A stretch of DNA of 64,000 nt from positions 1-64,000 of the forward strand of contig CAXXWT010000002.1 of the NCBI GenBank assembly GCA_963674685.2, written 5' to 3'. The notes below the pieces were generated by a model, which was given only the letters and a program-made list of their open reading frames with translations, did no database searches and was not told the origin of the DNA. The DNA is from G963674685 sp963674685. Lineage in GTDB: Bacteria; Lernaellota; Lernaellaia; JACKCT01. The translations under genes were made by a program, and so were the position numbers. Position 1 is the stretch's first letter. Every line of letters begins with the position of its first letter. Of this stretch, positions 34,881-45,692 are shown piece by piece.

Positions 34881-34889
34881 TGGTATAAT
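34881..34889 (+). promoter_or_regulatory. Extended -10 promoter for the 34916 gene
   Basis: TGGTATAAT is a perfect extended -10 (TGn followed by TATAAT), 27 bases before the ATG and 10 bases outside the inverted-repeat element. No good -35 is present. The boundary with the element suggests it may lie at the edge of the insertion. Confidence 0.6.
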
Positions 34890-34915
34890 GCCGTCACGAA
34901 ACATGGGCGGCCGTT

Positions 34916-35569
34916 ATGCGAAAAAGCCATTCGCAAAATTTTATCAAACTGAAAGATTATTTCATCACATTCTTTGTCTGTTTGTGCCTGATTGCCGTTG
35001 TTCCCGCGGATGCGTCGGCTATGGAAAAATTTAAAGCGCGCGTCGCCGACGTCCTCGACGCGGATTTTCTCGTGATCCGCCACGCGGACGGCTGCCTGGA
35101 AAAGCTCTGGATTCTCGGCCTGACTCCGCCCGGTCCCAGGCATCCCAAGATGCCGGACGGCATATACAAAGCAGAGTCCGTCGCCAGGGCAAAGCAGCTG
35201 ATGCTCGGTAAAGAAGTATATCTGAAGGTGTATCCGGCGCTCGATAAGCGGGATCAATTCTACAAGCGACGCCGGCGCAGGGCTCATGTATTTCCACCCG
35301 ACGGGGAAAGTTACGCGGCGGTCATGGTTCGCGACGGATACGCCTGGGCGAGTTTCAGCGGACCGATGAACAGCGAGATGCGCGCGCAATTGCAGGATGC
35401 GCAACGGCAGGCCATGGAAAATCATCGAGGCGTATATACAAACGAGCGGCATAGACAGTCGACGAGCATTGCCTCCAATGACGTCGTGCAGGCTTTTGGC
35501 GCCATGGCTTACCTGGCATTGTGCATTACCGTCTCGATTTACTCGGGCGTCAATGCCTGTAATATTTGA
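34916..35569 (+). CDS. Staphylococcal-nuclease-fold protein with lost active site
   Basis: The 217-residue product has an N-terminal membrane or signal segment (about 15-38) and a C-terminal hydrophobic segment. In between lies an SNase/OB-like domain: FKARVADVLDADFLVI corresponds to the family's V-DGDT start, and VRDGYAWASF and QRQAMENHRGVY match its end. The catalytic R-x-x-G-I-D-x-P-E motif is replaced by WILGLTPPGP, so the key Arg and Glu are missing. A run RRRRR follows in the middle. Probably an envelope-tethered non-enzymatic SNase-like protein. Confidence 0.6.
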   Translation: MRKSHSQNFIKLKDYFITFFVCLCLIAVVPADASAMEKFKARVADVLDADFLVIRHADGCLEKLWILGLTPPGPRHPKMPDGIYKAESVARAKQLMLGKEVYLKVYPALDKRDQFYKRRRRRAHVFPPDGESYAAVMVRDGYAWASFSGPMNSEMRAQLQDAQRQAMENHRGVYTNERHRQSTSIASNDVVQAFGAMAYLALCITVSIYSGVNACNI

Positions 35570-35592
35570 GCCATTGTCAGTGAAATGAGTAA

Positions 35593-35820
35593 TTATTTAA
35601 GGAGCTTGATGAATTCATCCACAGTTAAATCAGCTTGCTTCAGGATGCTTTTAAGAGTGCCGCGTTTGATATCTTCGGCGTGTACGGCAACTACGACTCG
35701 CCCATGTTTATCCGGGTGAGAAAGCAAAACGTGACTACCGGATTGCCTGCGAACAATAAATCCGGCTTTTTCCAAAGCTTTGATGGTGTTTTTCGGTGAA
35801 ACAACGGGGAGTTTCGTCAT
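35593..35820 (-). CDS. hicA: HicA-family mRNA interferase toxin
   Basis: The 75-residue protein has the double-stranded-RNA-binding-like HicA fold: KALEKAGFIVRRQSGSHVLLSH with the catalytic His in GSH, then VVVAVHAEDIKRGTLKSILKQADL. HicA cleaves mRNA ribosome-independently when free. It follows hicB by only 3 bases on the minus strand, the antitoxin-first order seen in one class of hic loci. Complete and apparently intact. Confidence 0.93.
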   Translation of the reverse strand: MTKLPVVSPKNTIKALEKAGFIVRRQSGSHVLLSHPDKHGRVVVAVHAEDIKRGTLKSILKQADLTVDEFIKLLK

Positions 35821-35823
35821 GTC

Positions 35824-36078
35824 TCAAGCTGTTTGAACTGGGAAAACAAGAACTTCTGTTTTCGTAATTCGAGTTTCATCCGTTTCGATGGGGGCGGGTT
35901 CGCCATCGGCCTCCAGGTCTTCCAGATAAAGCCTGATAGCATCAGCCGCCATTACGCGAGCTTCTGCCAGGGTCTCTCCCTGAGTTACGCATCCGGGAAG
36001 GGCGGGGACATGCACAACGTAGCCGCCTTCCTCGGCAGGTTCAAAAACGACGGTATAAGAGTAAATTTTCTGAGGCAT
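35824..36078 (-). CDS. hicB: HicB-family antitoxin
   Basis: The 84-residue protein has the partial RNase H-like HicB fold: YTVVFEPAEEGGYVVHVPALPGCVTQGETLAEA. It ends soon after that domain, with no helix-turn-helix or ribbon-helix-helix extension, so any autoregulation must come from elsewhere or from the complex. First gene of the hicBA unit. Confidence 0.93.
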   Translation of the reverse strand: MPQKIYSYTVVFEPAEEGGYVVHVPALPGCVTQGETLAEARVMAADAIRLYLEDLEADGEPAPIETDETRITKTEVLVFPVQTA

Positions 36079-36196
36079 TATATACCCCTCGCTTAACGCT
36101 ATTCATTTGTAATTATATTGTCCATGCGGTCTGCATGCAAATGCAAAATTGCAGGTGATCGCGAAATGGCCGCGGTTCAATCGACAGGTGAAAAAC

Positions 36197-36868
36197 CTAA
36201 TAATAAATCTGCGTGGCCAGATCGTCGGTCTCGTGGATGATGCGTATCGTTCCGGCGGGCAGGACTCTCGTGCAGTCGCTTCCTTCCGCGCTTGTTATGA
36301 TCATGCTCCAATAAAAATGACGCAGGCCGCTGGAGACGCGGCAACCGGAAAACAGGAAAGGCGACGAGTATGTGCAGGAGCCGTCTTGGCCGTGGATATC
36401 GGCGAAAACGGTGAAACAGGAATCCGAACCGGAGATGTAGGCCGAAATATTGTATTTCGAGTCCGCGATGGAAACGGCGTCATAACTCAGTTTGATCGAT
36501 CCGTCATCGCTCTGGTCCCAGAAAGTGAAGTCGTAGTCGTCCTTCGGTCCGTTGGGGCCGCTCGTGTCATAGACGATGTAGAGCGAGTTAAGTTCGTAGT
36601 TGCCTTCGATGTCCGGGGGGGCGTCGCCGTAATGAATGGGCATGCCCGCGTCTTCCAGGGCGGCCAGATCGTCGCTGTCAAGAAAATCGTTCACTTCGTC
36701 CGGCACGCCGTCGATCCAGTCTTGTGTATCGTCGTCGCCGCCATCGTCGTCGGTCAAAGTCAAAGCACCCGCGGCGTCGCTGTCATCCTCCCCGGAGCCG
36801 CATGTCATGAAAACGCCGAAGACGCTTATAATCGCCAAAATAAAACCAAAAGAGAAAAGCCATTTCAT
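36197..36868 (-). CDS. Asp-rich lipoprotein of unknown function
   Basis: GGAGG lies 7 bases before the ATG at 36868; ATG at 36871 is equally in frame. The signal peptide ends in FMTC, a lipobox, followed by GSGEDDSD and a second acidic cluster. The remaining 170 residues look beta-rich, with PIHYGDAPPDIEGNYELNS, SGSDSCF, DGSCTY and SGCRVSSG segments and three to four cysteines. No catalytic motif. Another member of the Asp-linker lipoprotein group, though with a shorter and less pure linker. Confidence 0.8.
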   Translation of the reverse strand: MKWLFSFGFILAIISVFGVFMTCGSGEDDSDAAGALTLTDDDGGDDDTQDWIDGVPDEVNDFLDSDDLAALEDAGMPIHYGDAPPDIEGNYELNSLYIVYDTSGPNGPKDDYDFTFWDQSDDGSIKLSYDAVSIADSKYNISAYISGSDSCFTVFADIHGQDGSCTYSSPFLFSGCRVSSGLRHFYWSMIITSAEGSDCTRVLPAGTIRIIHETDDLATQIYY

Positions 36869-37093
36869 CATCAAACCTCCGGACACGAGACACACCGTGC
36901 ATGAAAAAGGATAAAATGAGAAGTGAGAAGAAAGAAGCCTGTCGGATGAAAAAGGGGGTTGAGTTATCATTCCTCCTTTCCTTCTTGCTCCTTTCCCCTT
37001 CCGCCTTGCTCTTTCAAGGGGCCATTGCCAAAGCCGCGCACTTGCATTATTAATTGCGCGGACCGTTTTCCTTTTTTAAGGAAAGGGAATGAT

Positions 37094-37981
37094 ATGCTGA
37101 CGAACAACATCCTCAATCTCATAGGCAACACGCCGCTTTTGCAGCTCAAGAAAACGAATATCTTCGCCAAGGCGGAATTCCTCAATCCCGGCGGAAGCAT
37201 CAAAGACCGCGTGGCGCTGGCCATGCTCGAGGGCGCGCGCAGGGACGGCAAGCTCAAGCCCGATACGATCATCTGCGAACCGACTTCCGGCAATACGGGC
37301 ATCGGTCTGGCGCTGGTCGGGCGGCTCAAGGGATACTGCGTGCGCATCGTGATGCCCGAAAGCATGAGCGAAGAGCGCAAGAAGCTTATTCAAATGCTCG
37401 GCGCCGAGCTTATTCTGACGCCGGACAAGGAAAGCATCCCCGGCGCCGTTAAAAAGGTTGAGCAAATGGCGGCGGAGGATCCACGCATATTCGTCCCGCA
37501 GCAATTTGAAAACAAGGACAATCCCCGCGTGCATTACGAGGAAACCGCCAGGGAGCTTTGGCGGCAAATGAACGGCGAGATCGATTGCTTCGTGGCCGGC
37601 GTGGGCAGCGGCGGAACTTTGCAGGGCATCGGAACCTTTCTCAAGGAACGCAACCCCAAAGCCAAAATCATCGCCGTGGAGCCCAAGAACGTGGCGGCGC
37701 TGCTCGGCCACGAGCCGGGTCTGCACCAGATCCAGGGAATCGGCGACGGATTCATCCCGGCGGTTCTGGATGTCAGTCTGGTGGACGGCGTCATCGAAGT
37801 CACTGACGAGGACGCCATCGAAACCACGCGCATGCTCGGGCGCGATCACGGCCTGCTCGTGGGAATCAGCTCCGGCGCCAACATCTGGGCCGCCATGCAA
37901 CTCGCGAAGCAGATCACCGGCAACATCGCCACCGTGCTGCCCGACAGGGCCGAGCGCTATTTCAGCACGGCGCTGATTTAA
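37094..37981 (+). CDS. Cysteine synthase (O-acetylserine sulfhydrylase family)
   Basis: The ATG at 37094 lies a few bases after AAGGAAAGGG and starts MLTNNILNLIGNTPLLQL, the family N-terminus. The 295-residue fold-type II PLP enzyme has the PLP lysine in NPGGSIKDR, TSGNTGIG, and GVGSGGTLQG for phosphate binding, plus GISSGAN at the end. CysK versus CysM (or cystathionine beta-synthase-like) cannot be settled, though the shortened N-terminus and KEHG-type loop are nearer CysM. It joins sulfide into cysteine. No cysE nearby. Confidence 0.9.
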   Translation: MLTNNILNLIGNTPLLQLKKTNIFAKAEFLNPGGSIKDRVALAMLEGARRDGKLKPDTIICEPTSGNTGIGLALVGRLKGYCVRIVMPESMSEERKKLIQMLGAELILTPDKESIPGAVKKVEQMAAEDPRIFVPQQFENKDNPRVHYEETARELWRQMNGEIDCFVAGVGSGGTLQGIGTFLKERNPKAKIIAVEPKNVAALLGHEPGLHQIQGIGDGFIPAVLDVSLVDGVIEVTDEDAIETTRMLGRDHGLLVGISSGANIWAAMQLAKQITGNIATVLPDRAERYFSTALI

Positions 37982-38020
37982 TTTATCTTTATTCATGAAG
38001 CCAGTCTGGATTCCCAGTAA

Positions 38021-38310
38021 TCCTCGAGTCTTCCTGAGAGCATCATCCGGCGCAATCCCGGCGTGCGCGACGTTTTCACCACGTCCAGTTCCTCGTCCCC
38101 GGGATAACGTATTTTCCTACAGTCGGAACACATTACTTCGACGAACACGGAACGCCCGGCCATATCTGGGCCGAACAGGAACTTTTTGACACGCTCGAAT
38201 ACCTGATCCTAAACGGAGATATCACGCCCAGGGACGACTCACTGTGTAACGATGAAAGAATCGGGCGCCCGTTAAACTTCACGGGGAGGTTGCCTTCATG
38301 GACATATTAG
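38021..38310 (+). pseudogene. Decayed C-terminal coding fragment
   Basis: This stretch has no start codon but keeps protein-like sequence. SIIRRNPGVRDVFTTSSSSS reads in frame until a stop at about 38087. One base back it continues as ITYFPTVGTHYFDEHGTPG, then EQELFDTLEYLILNGD, to a stop at 38308-38310. A single one-base deletion near 38085-38103 would join the two. It looks like the remnant of a secreted hydrolase-like protein. The rest of 37982-38342 shows nothing else. Confidence 0.4.
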
Positions 38311-38342
38311 ACGAAGGCTGACAGTTTCCACCGGTAATCGAT

Positions 38343-41102
<2,760 letters not shown>

Positions 41103-41344
41103 GCGGGTCATCCTCTAAACGTATTTGATTTTATCAGGCCTTTTGACGCAGAAGGGCAATCTCATGAAAAAAAGGCCGGTGAGGCCATAGGTCATTCTAT
41201 GGGCCTAAAGGCTAAAGTCAAGTAAAAACCCATGTTTTTGCCCATGCCACGCAAAGCGGCGCCGGTCTTTTGCATGCGTTGAAATAAGTGAAAGCGCATG
41301 AAAAGCCGCTTGCAAAATCCCGAAATGGGATTCAAGCTGTGGAT

Positions 41345-41653
41345 ATGAAAATCATTCGCGGAAAACGCCTGATTATCGTGGCTTTTAGCGCGGCGGCGAT
41401 CCTTTTTTTCGGCTGGGTGTTTTTGACCTGCGCCACGGATCCCGTCGCCAGGAGGAGCTTTACAAACGCCTTTATTCACGAACCGGCGCCCACGCCGCTG
41501 CCGGCGCTGCCCGCGTTCGGGACAGGGAAGCTTCCCGGATACGGCGAGCCGCCCATGCCGGATTATGACAGCGTGCAGCGGGATGAATTGGATGATCTGC
41601 CAGTAGGCGACATCGATAGCCTGCCGAAGAAAAAAGACGCGAAAGAAGAGTAG
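41345..41653 (+). CDS. Small membrane-anchored Pro-rich protein
   Basis: Starting at ATG 41345 (GTG 41288 is an alternative), the roughly 102-residue product has one hydrophobic N-terminal segment, LIIVAFSAAAILFFGWVFLTC. This could be a membrane anchor or a poor lipobox. A Pro-rich, then acidic Asp/Lys tail follows (PMPDYDSVQRDELDDLP). It lies between the convergent UbiA-like gene and the divergent protease. No function can be given. Confidence 0.5.
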   Translation: MKIIRGKRLIIVAFSAAAILFFGWVFLTCATDPVARRSFTNAFIHEPAPTPLPALPAFGTGKLPGYGEPPMPDYDSVQRDELDDLPVGDIDSLPKKKDAKEE

Positions 41654-41722
41654 AGGCGGGTCTCTGCGCCCACCCTTTCGCACGGACAGGCGTGGGGACG
41701 CCCCTGCAAACGGCGCAGCCGT

Positions 41723-42619
41723 TTATTTCCAGTAAAGCAGCACGACGGCGGTCACCATGAACAGGGCGATGTCGATTAATATCGGGCGGTCGGAAAGCAA
41801 AACGCGGCTGGGGCTTCCGCCTTCGTCTTTTTGGTGCACCAGGTAAAGGTAGCGGAAAACTCCGTACAATACGAAGGGGATGGTCAGCGGCAGATTTTTC
41901 GTGCCGAGTTTTTCGATAACCCTGTCGTCCATGGTGTACAGGGAATAGGCCACCACGGTTCCCGCCGTCACCACGGAGATCATCTGGTCGAGATAATAGG
42001 GGGAATATTCTTCGAGAATTTTCCGATGCGACCCCGCCGATTCCGACAGCAGAACGATCTCGTGGCGCCTTTTGCCGAATCCGAGAAAAAGGGCCAGGAG
42101 AATCGTGCAGATGATGATCCAGGAACTGACCTCGACGTTCAGAATCGCGGCGCCGCCCAGGACGCGCAGGACGAAACCGCCGGCGATGGCGCCTACGTCG
42201 AGGATGACGATGTTTTTCAAATAGAGGGAATAGGAAACCTGCAGCGCCAGATATAAAAGGCATATGATGAGGAAATCGAAGCCCACGCGGAAACTGAAAA
42301 GATTAAGGGCCAAAGAACCGGCCAGCGCCGCAATGGCTAAAATGACGATGGCCTGACGGGCGTCCTCGTGGGAAAGCTGCCCCGACGCGATAGGCCGAAA
42401 TTTTTTCGTCGGATGATTCTTGTCGTTTTGGTAATCGTTGAGATCGTTATAGATATAGACCACGCCGGACAACACGCAGAAAACAGCAAATCCCCCGAAC
42501 ACGGATAAGACGGCCGTGGGATCCGTCAGCTTCTGCGCGAAAACCAGCGCCGGAAAGACCATAAAATTTTTAATCCATTGCCTGGGACGCATGGATTTGA
42601 GCACCATCGAATAATTCAT
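41723..42619 (-). CDS. Decaprenyl-phosphate phosphoribosyltransferase-like UbiA protein
   Basis: The 298-residue membrane enzyme has eight to nine helices. Its RPRQWIKNF start and NDLNDYQND Asp-rich motif, followed by HPTKKFRPIASG, are hallmarks of the UbiA branch that adds phosphoribose to polyprenyl phosphate (the Rv3806c type). A second Asp/Lys-rich loop, FLGFGKRRHE, is typical too. The product would feed decaprenyl-phospho-arabinose. Two genes further right encode a GT-C transferase of the AftB/ZomB type, which makes an arabinosyl pathway plausible. Epimerase genes are not visible here. Confidence 0.85.
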   Translation of the reverse strand: MNYSMVLKSMRPRQWIKNFMVFPALVFAQKLTDPTAVLSVFGGFAVFCVLSGVVYIYNDLNDYQNDKNHPTKKFRPIASGQLSHEDARQAIVILAIAALAGSLALNLFSFRVGFDFLIICLLYLALQVSYSLYLKNIVILDVGAIAGGFVLRVLGGAAILNVEVSSWIIICTILLALFLGFGKRRHEIVLLSESAGSHRKILEEYSPYYLDQMISVVTAGTVVAYSLYTMDDRVIEKLGTKNLPLTIPFVLYGVFRYLYLVHQKDEGGSPSRVLLSDRPILIDIALFMVTAVVLLYWK

Positions 42620-42942
42620 GCTTTTCTCAATTTCCTGTTTTTCAAAAGCGCCGAACGAAATTCGAACCCGGAATGTTGATCTTCAATTTTCGCGCCTTGC
42701 TTCCCTTTCAATCTTATATGGCGCCAATAATTATTCCTATCGTAAAAAGAATATCAGCCGAAGGCCGGGCGATCAACAGGTACGACGCGCCATCGGGATT
42801 CTTTTATCGGATGCCGTCGCTTGAGACGAATGTGCGAGCGGATAACAAATCGATTCTCCAGGCGTCCCATTGTTGAAGTTAAAAAGACAGGGCGGAATGA
42901 AAATTTCCGCCCCGTCATGCTTAACGAATTATGGGATGAATT
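42620..42942. other. Intergenic region ending in a terminator
   Basis: Apart from the terminator of the 42943 gene (42885-42916), this 323-base gap has only weak reading frames. A GTTCGAA sequence near 42668-42676 resembles a tRNA T-arm, but the flanking bases do not fold into a tRNA. Confidence 0.5.
42885..42916 (-). terminator. Rho-independent terminator of the OMP gene
   Basis: GGGCGGAA (42890-42897) pairs with TTCCGCCC (42905-42912). On the minus strand it is followed by a U-run, 27 bases after the stop at 42943. Confidence 0.85.
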
Positions 42943-43599
42943 TTAGAAGAAAACGTTGAAACCGACCGCCAGGCCGTAGTTTGTTTCACTGACGTCGAAG
43001 TCGGCTTCTTCGGAATCATCCTCGCCCGAGTCCTGGGTTTGCGTGTATGAAGCATATTCCACGAAAAGACCCAGATCCAACGCGATCGCTTCCGTAAAGA
43101 AGATGTTGGCGCCGACCTTGGGTTCAATGACATAGCCGCTCATATCCGCGGTGGCCTCCGTGTCGCCGTTGTCGTAGGAAGTGGAGCCGCCGCGATAGGC
43201 GATACCCAACATGCCATAAGGCACGGCGGCGCCGCCCAGATCGAAGAAATAGCCCAGTTGAAGGCCGAAATCATAAGTTGTGGTCGAGCTGACGGCGTCA
43301 TCGCCGTTAGCGCCGCCTTCGACGTAGGTGATTTTCTCATTATCCAGGGCCAGAATGGGGCCGAGTTCAAAACCGTCAATCACGAAATAGCCCATGTAGC
43401 CGGAAAGTCCGAAGCTCGTGGTGTTGGTTTCAATGTCGTCGCCTTCTTCCGGCGTGGCCGTCCTGGTCCCAAGGGCGAATCCAAGGTCCGCCGCGCCTCC
43501 GACAAGAATATTTTCAGCCTCGATATTCTTGTCGCCGGCAAATGCCGAACCGGCCGCAACAAAGATAAGAATCAGGATGAAAAGGGACATTCGCTTCAT
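42943..43599 (-). CDS. Outer-membrane beta-barrel protein
   Basis: GAGGAGG precedes the ATG. The 218-residue product has a signal peptide cleaved after AFA near residue 21. About eight amphipathic strands with alternating aromatic ends follow, and the sequence ends in VGFNVFF, the C-terminal aromatic signature recognised by the BAM complex. Gly-rich turns (GGAADLGFALG) and acidic loops are OmpA/OmpW-barrel like. No cysteine. Small barrel size suggests a structural or adhesive protein rather than a large pore. Confidence 0.85.
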   Translation of the reverse strand: MKRMSLFILILIFVAAGSAFAGDKNIEAENILVGGAADLGFALGTRTATPEEGDDIETNTTSFGLSGYMGYFVIDGFELGPILALDNEKITYVEGGANGDDAVSSTTTYDFGLQLGYFFDLGGAAVPYGMLGIAYRGGSTSYDNGDTEATADMSGYVIEPKVGANIFFTEAIALDLGLFVEYASYTQTQDSGEDDSEEADFDVSETNYGLAVGFNVFF

Positions 43600-43846
43600 T
43601 TTTGCCTCCTCGCATAGAGTTGAACATTTCAGCGCAACAAAGGTTTTTTTAAAGTGAGCTATCGCTTAAAAGTTACTGCCGTAATGGTCCGTTGTCAAAT
43701 AATAATTATCATCGATCGAATCGTCTTCAACGCTCCCGGGAAACCGGCGTCCGGCTTTTCCCATTCCCCATGACAATCCCGCTGCATCATGCTAACCTGC
43801 GAAATCCGGCTCGGGATAATTCAACAAACTTACGGGAGAATCTCTC

Positions 43847-45130
43847 ATGGGAAGCATTGCGCCCGTCGGCGACGACGAACAACGCAATCCCTATTTACTG
43901 CCGTTGCTTCTGCTGGGGGGCGCCGCGGCGGGCTTTTTCATCGGCGGCATATTCGGCGCCCATTGGACCGATCCGTCCTGGGGATTTTTTGTCGGCCTTG
44001 TCCGCCTGACGGGCGATGTTTTCATGAACATTCTCAAAGCGCTGGTCGTGCCGCTGATCGTGTGCAGCATGATCGTGGGCGTATCCGCCATGGGCGACAT
44101 GCGCCGCATCGGCGGGCTATTCGGCTTCACCTTCGGATATTACATCCTGACCACGCTGATATCCGTCACCATCGGCCTGACGCTGGTCAACTTGATTCAG
44201 CCGGGAATCGGAGCGGGAACCGCCGCCGCCTCGCCGCATGTCAATGAATCCGTGGTGTGGTACGAGGCGATTTTTCAGCTCGTTCTCGGCATGTTCCCCA
44301 ATAATCTCATAGACGCCGCCGCGCGGTCCAATGTGCTGGGCCTGATCATTTTCTCTCTTGTTTTCGGCGGCGTTCTCACCACGCTGGGTCAAAAGGGCCG
44401 CCGCGCCATTGAGCTTTTCGATTCCCTCAACGAAGCGTTGCTTAAATTAGTGCGCATGGTGATATGGCTGGCGCCCATAGGTATCCTGGGCCTGGTGGCC
44501 GACCGCATCGGCGCGGCCGGCGGAGGCATGGCCGTCGTGCATGAACTCATGAAACTGCTGAAATACTTTTTCACGGTTCTTGCGGGTCTCGGCATTCACG
44601 CCTTTATCGTTTTGCCCCTGCTGGTGTTTTTCTTTTCAGGCCGCAATCCGATCCGGCATTTCCGCCATTTTCTGGAACCGCTGATCATGGCGTTTTCCAC
44701 CGCGTCCTCGGCGGCCACGCTTCCCGTCACCATCGGCGCCGCCCGGGAAAAAGCAAAAATGTCCGAGCAGGCTTCCGGCTTCGTCTTCCCCCTGGGAGCC
44801 ACGGTCAACATGGACGGAACGGCGCTTTACGAAGCGGTGGCCGTCGTCTTCATCGCGCAGGCCTACGGCATCGATCTGAGTTTTGTCGAGATGCTGGTCG
44901 TCATGCTCACGGCCACGCTGGCGGCCGTCGGCGCGGCGGCGATCCCCGAAGCCGGCCTGGTGACGATGGTTATGGTGCTCACGGCGGTCAAAGTCCCCGT
45001 GGAAGGCGTCGGAATATTGCTGTCCATCGACTGGCTGCTGGATCGGTTTCGCACCGCCGTCAATGTTTGGGGCGACGCCGTGGGATGCGCCATCGTGGAA
45101 AAACGCATCGCCTCGTCGAAGCGAAGCTGA
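43847..45130 (+). CDS. Sodium/proton dicarboxylate-amino acid symporter (DAACS family)
   Basis: The 427-residue membrane carrier has the family plan: six N-terminal helices, a Ser-rich re-entrant hairpin (FSTASSAATLPVT), the cation-site motif GATVNMDGTALYE, a second hairpin, and DRFRTAVNVWGDA at the C-terminus. These are the GltP/DctA hallmarks for import of glutamate, aspartate or C4-dicarboxylates. GGGAGA sits 7 bases before the ATG. It is monocistronic. Exact substrate unknown. Confidence 0.94.
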   Translation: MGSIAPVGDDEQRNPYLLPLLLLGGAAAGFFIGGIFGAHWTDPSWGFFVGLVRLTGDVFMNILKALVVPLIVCSMIVGVSAMGDMRRIGGLFGFTFGYYILTTLISVTIGLTLVNLIQPGIGAGTAAASPHVNESVVWYEAIFQLVLGMFPNNLIDAAARSNVLGLIIFSLVFGGVLTTLGQKGRRAIELFDSLNEALLKLVRMVIWLAPIGILGLVADRIGAAGGGMAVVHELMKLLKYFFTVLAGLGIHAFIVLPLLVFFFSGRNPIRHFRHFLEPLIMAFSTASSAATLPVTIGAAREKAKMSEQASGFVFPLGATVNMDGTALYEAVAVVFIAQAYGIDLSFVEMLVVMLTATLAAVGAAAIPEAGLVTMVMVLTAVKVPVEGVGILLSIDWLLDRFRTAVNVWGDAVGCAIVEKRIASSKRS

Positions 45131-45692
45131 TTGCAAAAAAGGATGAAGGAGGAAGTCAGAAGGAGGAATTTTGCCCGGGTGAAACAAAGCCCGTTAGGGC
45201 GATAGTTCATAGGCCGGTGCGTGAGCGCCGGTATTTAAGGCATAAACCAATACTCATTCGAGCCCGCGTCAGCGGGAGCAGATGATAAATCTACGTACGC
45301 TCACTTCAATACTGATCGCCAAAAAGCGAATCGTTTCAAATGCCGCCGGCAAAACCGCAATCTTTGTTTTTAAAAGACGGCGCCGCAGTCATTGGAAATC
45401 TGTGTCGACGAGATGCAAGTATTGCAGATTCGATGCACACCCGCTCGCTCATTCGTCTTCGCTAACGCTCTGTCGAATATTGCCGCTCGCGGCTCTGTGT
45501 AGCGTGTGCCTTGGCACGATTGTAACTGAGCCGCGCACGGAGTCGAGCCTGAGCGCCAGCGAAGGCGCGGCGAGAGTAAGCGGGTGACGATTTTGCATTG
45601 GCGGAGAAAATACGACCCTAGATGTACGGCGCGGGAATAATGAGTCTATCATTTTGCTGGCGGCTAAACCACCGGCCGCTAATCACTATCCA
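45131..45692. other. Repeat-rich intergenic region
   Basis: This 562-base gap holds a palindromic element (45437-45587) and small GC hairpins around 45215-45275 (CCGGTGCG/CGCCGG type). No convincing gene. Confidence 0.6.
45437..45587. repeat. Palindromic repeat element, copy 1
   Basis: The outer arm ACACCCGCTCGCT and its inverse AGCGGGTG, and an inner GCGGCTCTGT facing a degraded ACTGAGCCGC, mark this unit. The copy at 51230-51367 shares both ends and the central CGCTCGCGGCTCTGTGT. The interiors differ in length and sequence, as expected of diverged non-autonomous elements. Confidence 0.8.

Noticed and set aside
42640..42730. tRNA-like T-arm (GTTCGAA) on the minus strand
   Set aside because: The flanking bases do not form a T stem, D arm or acceptor stem.
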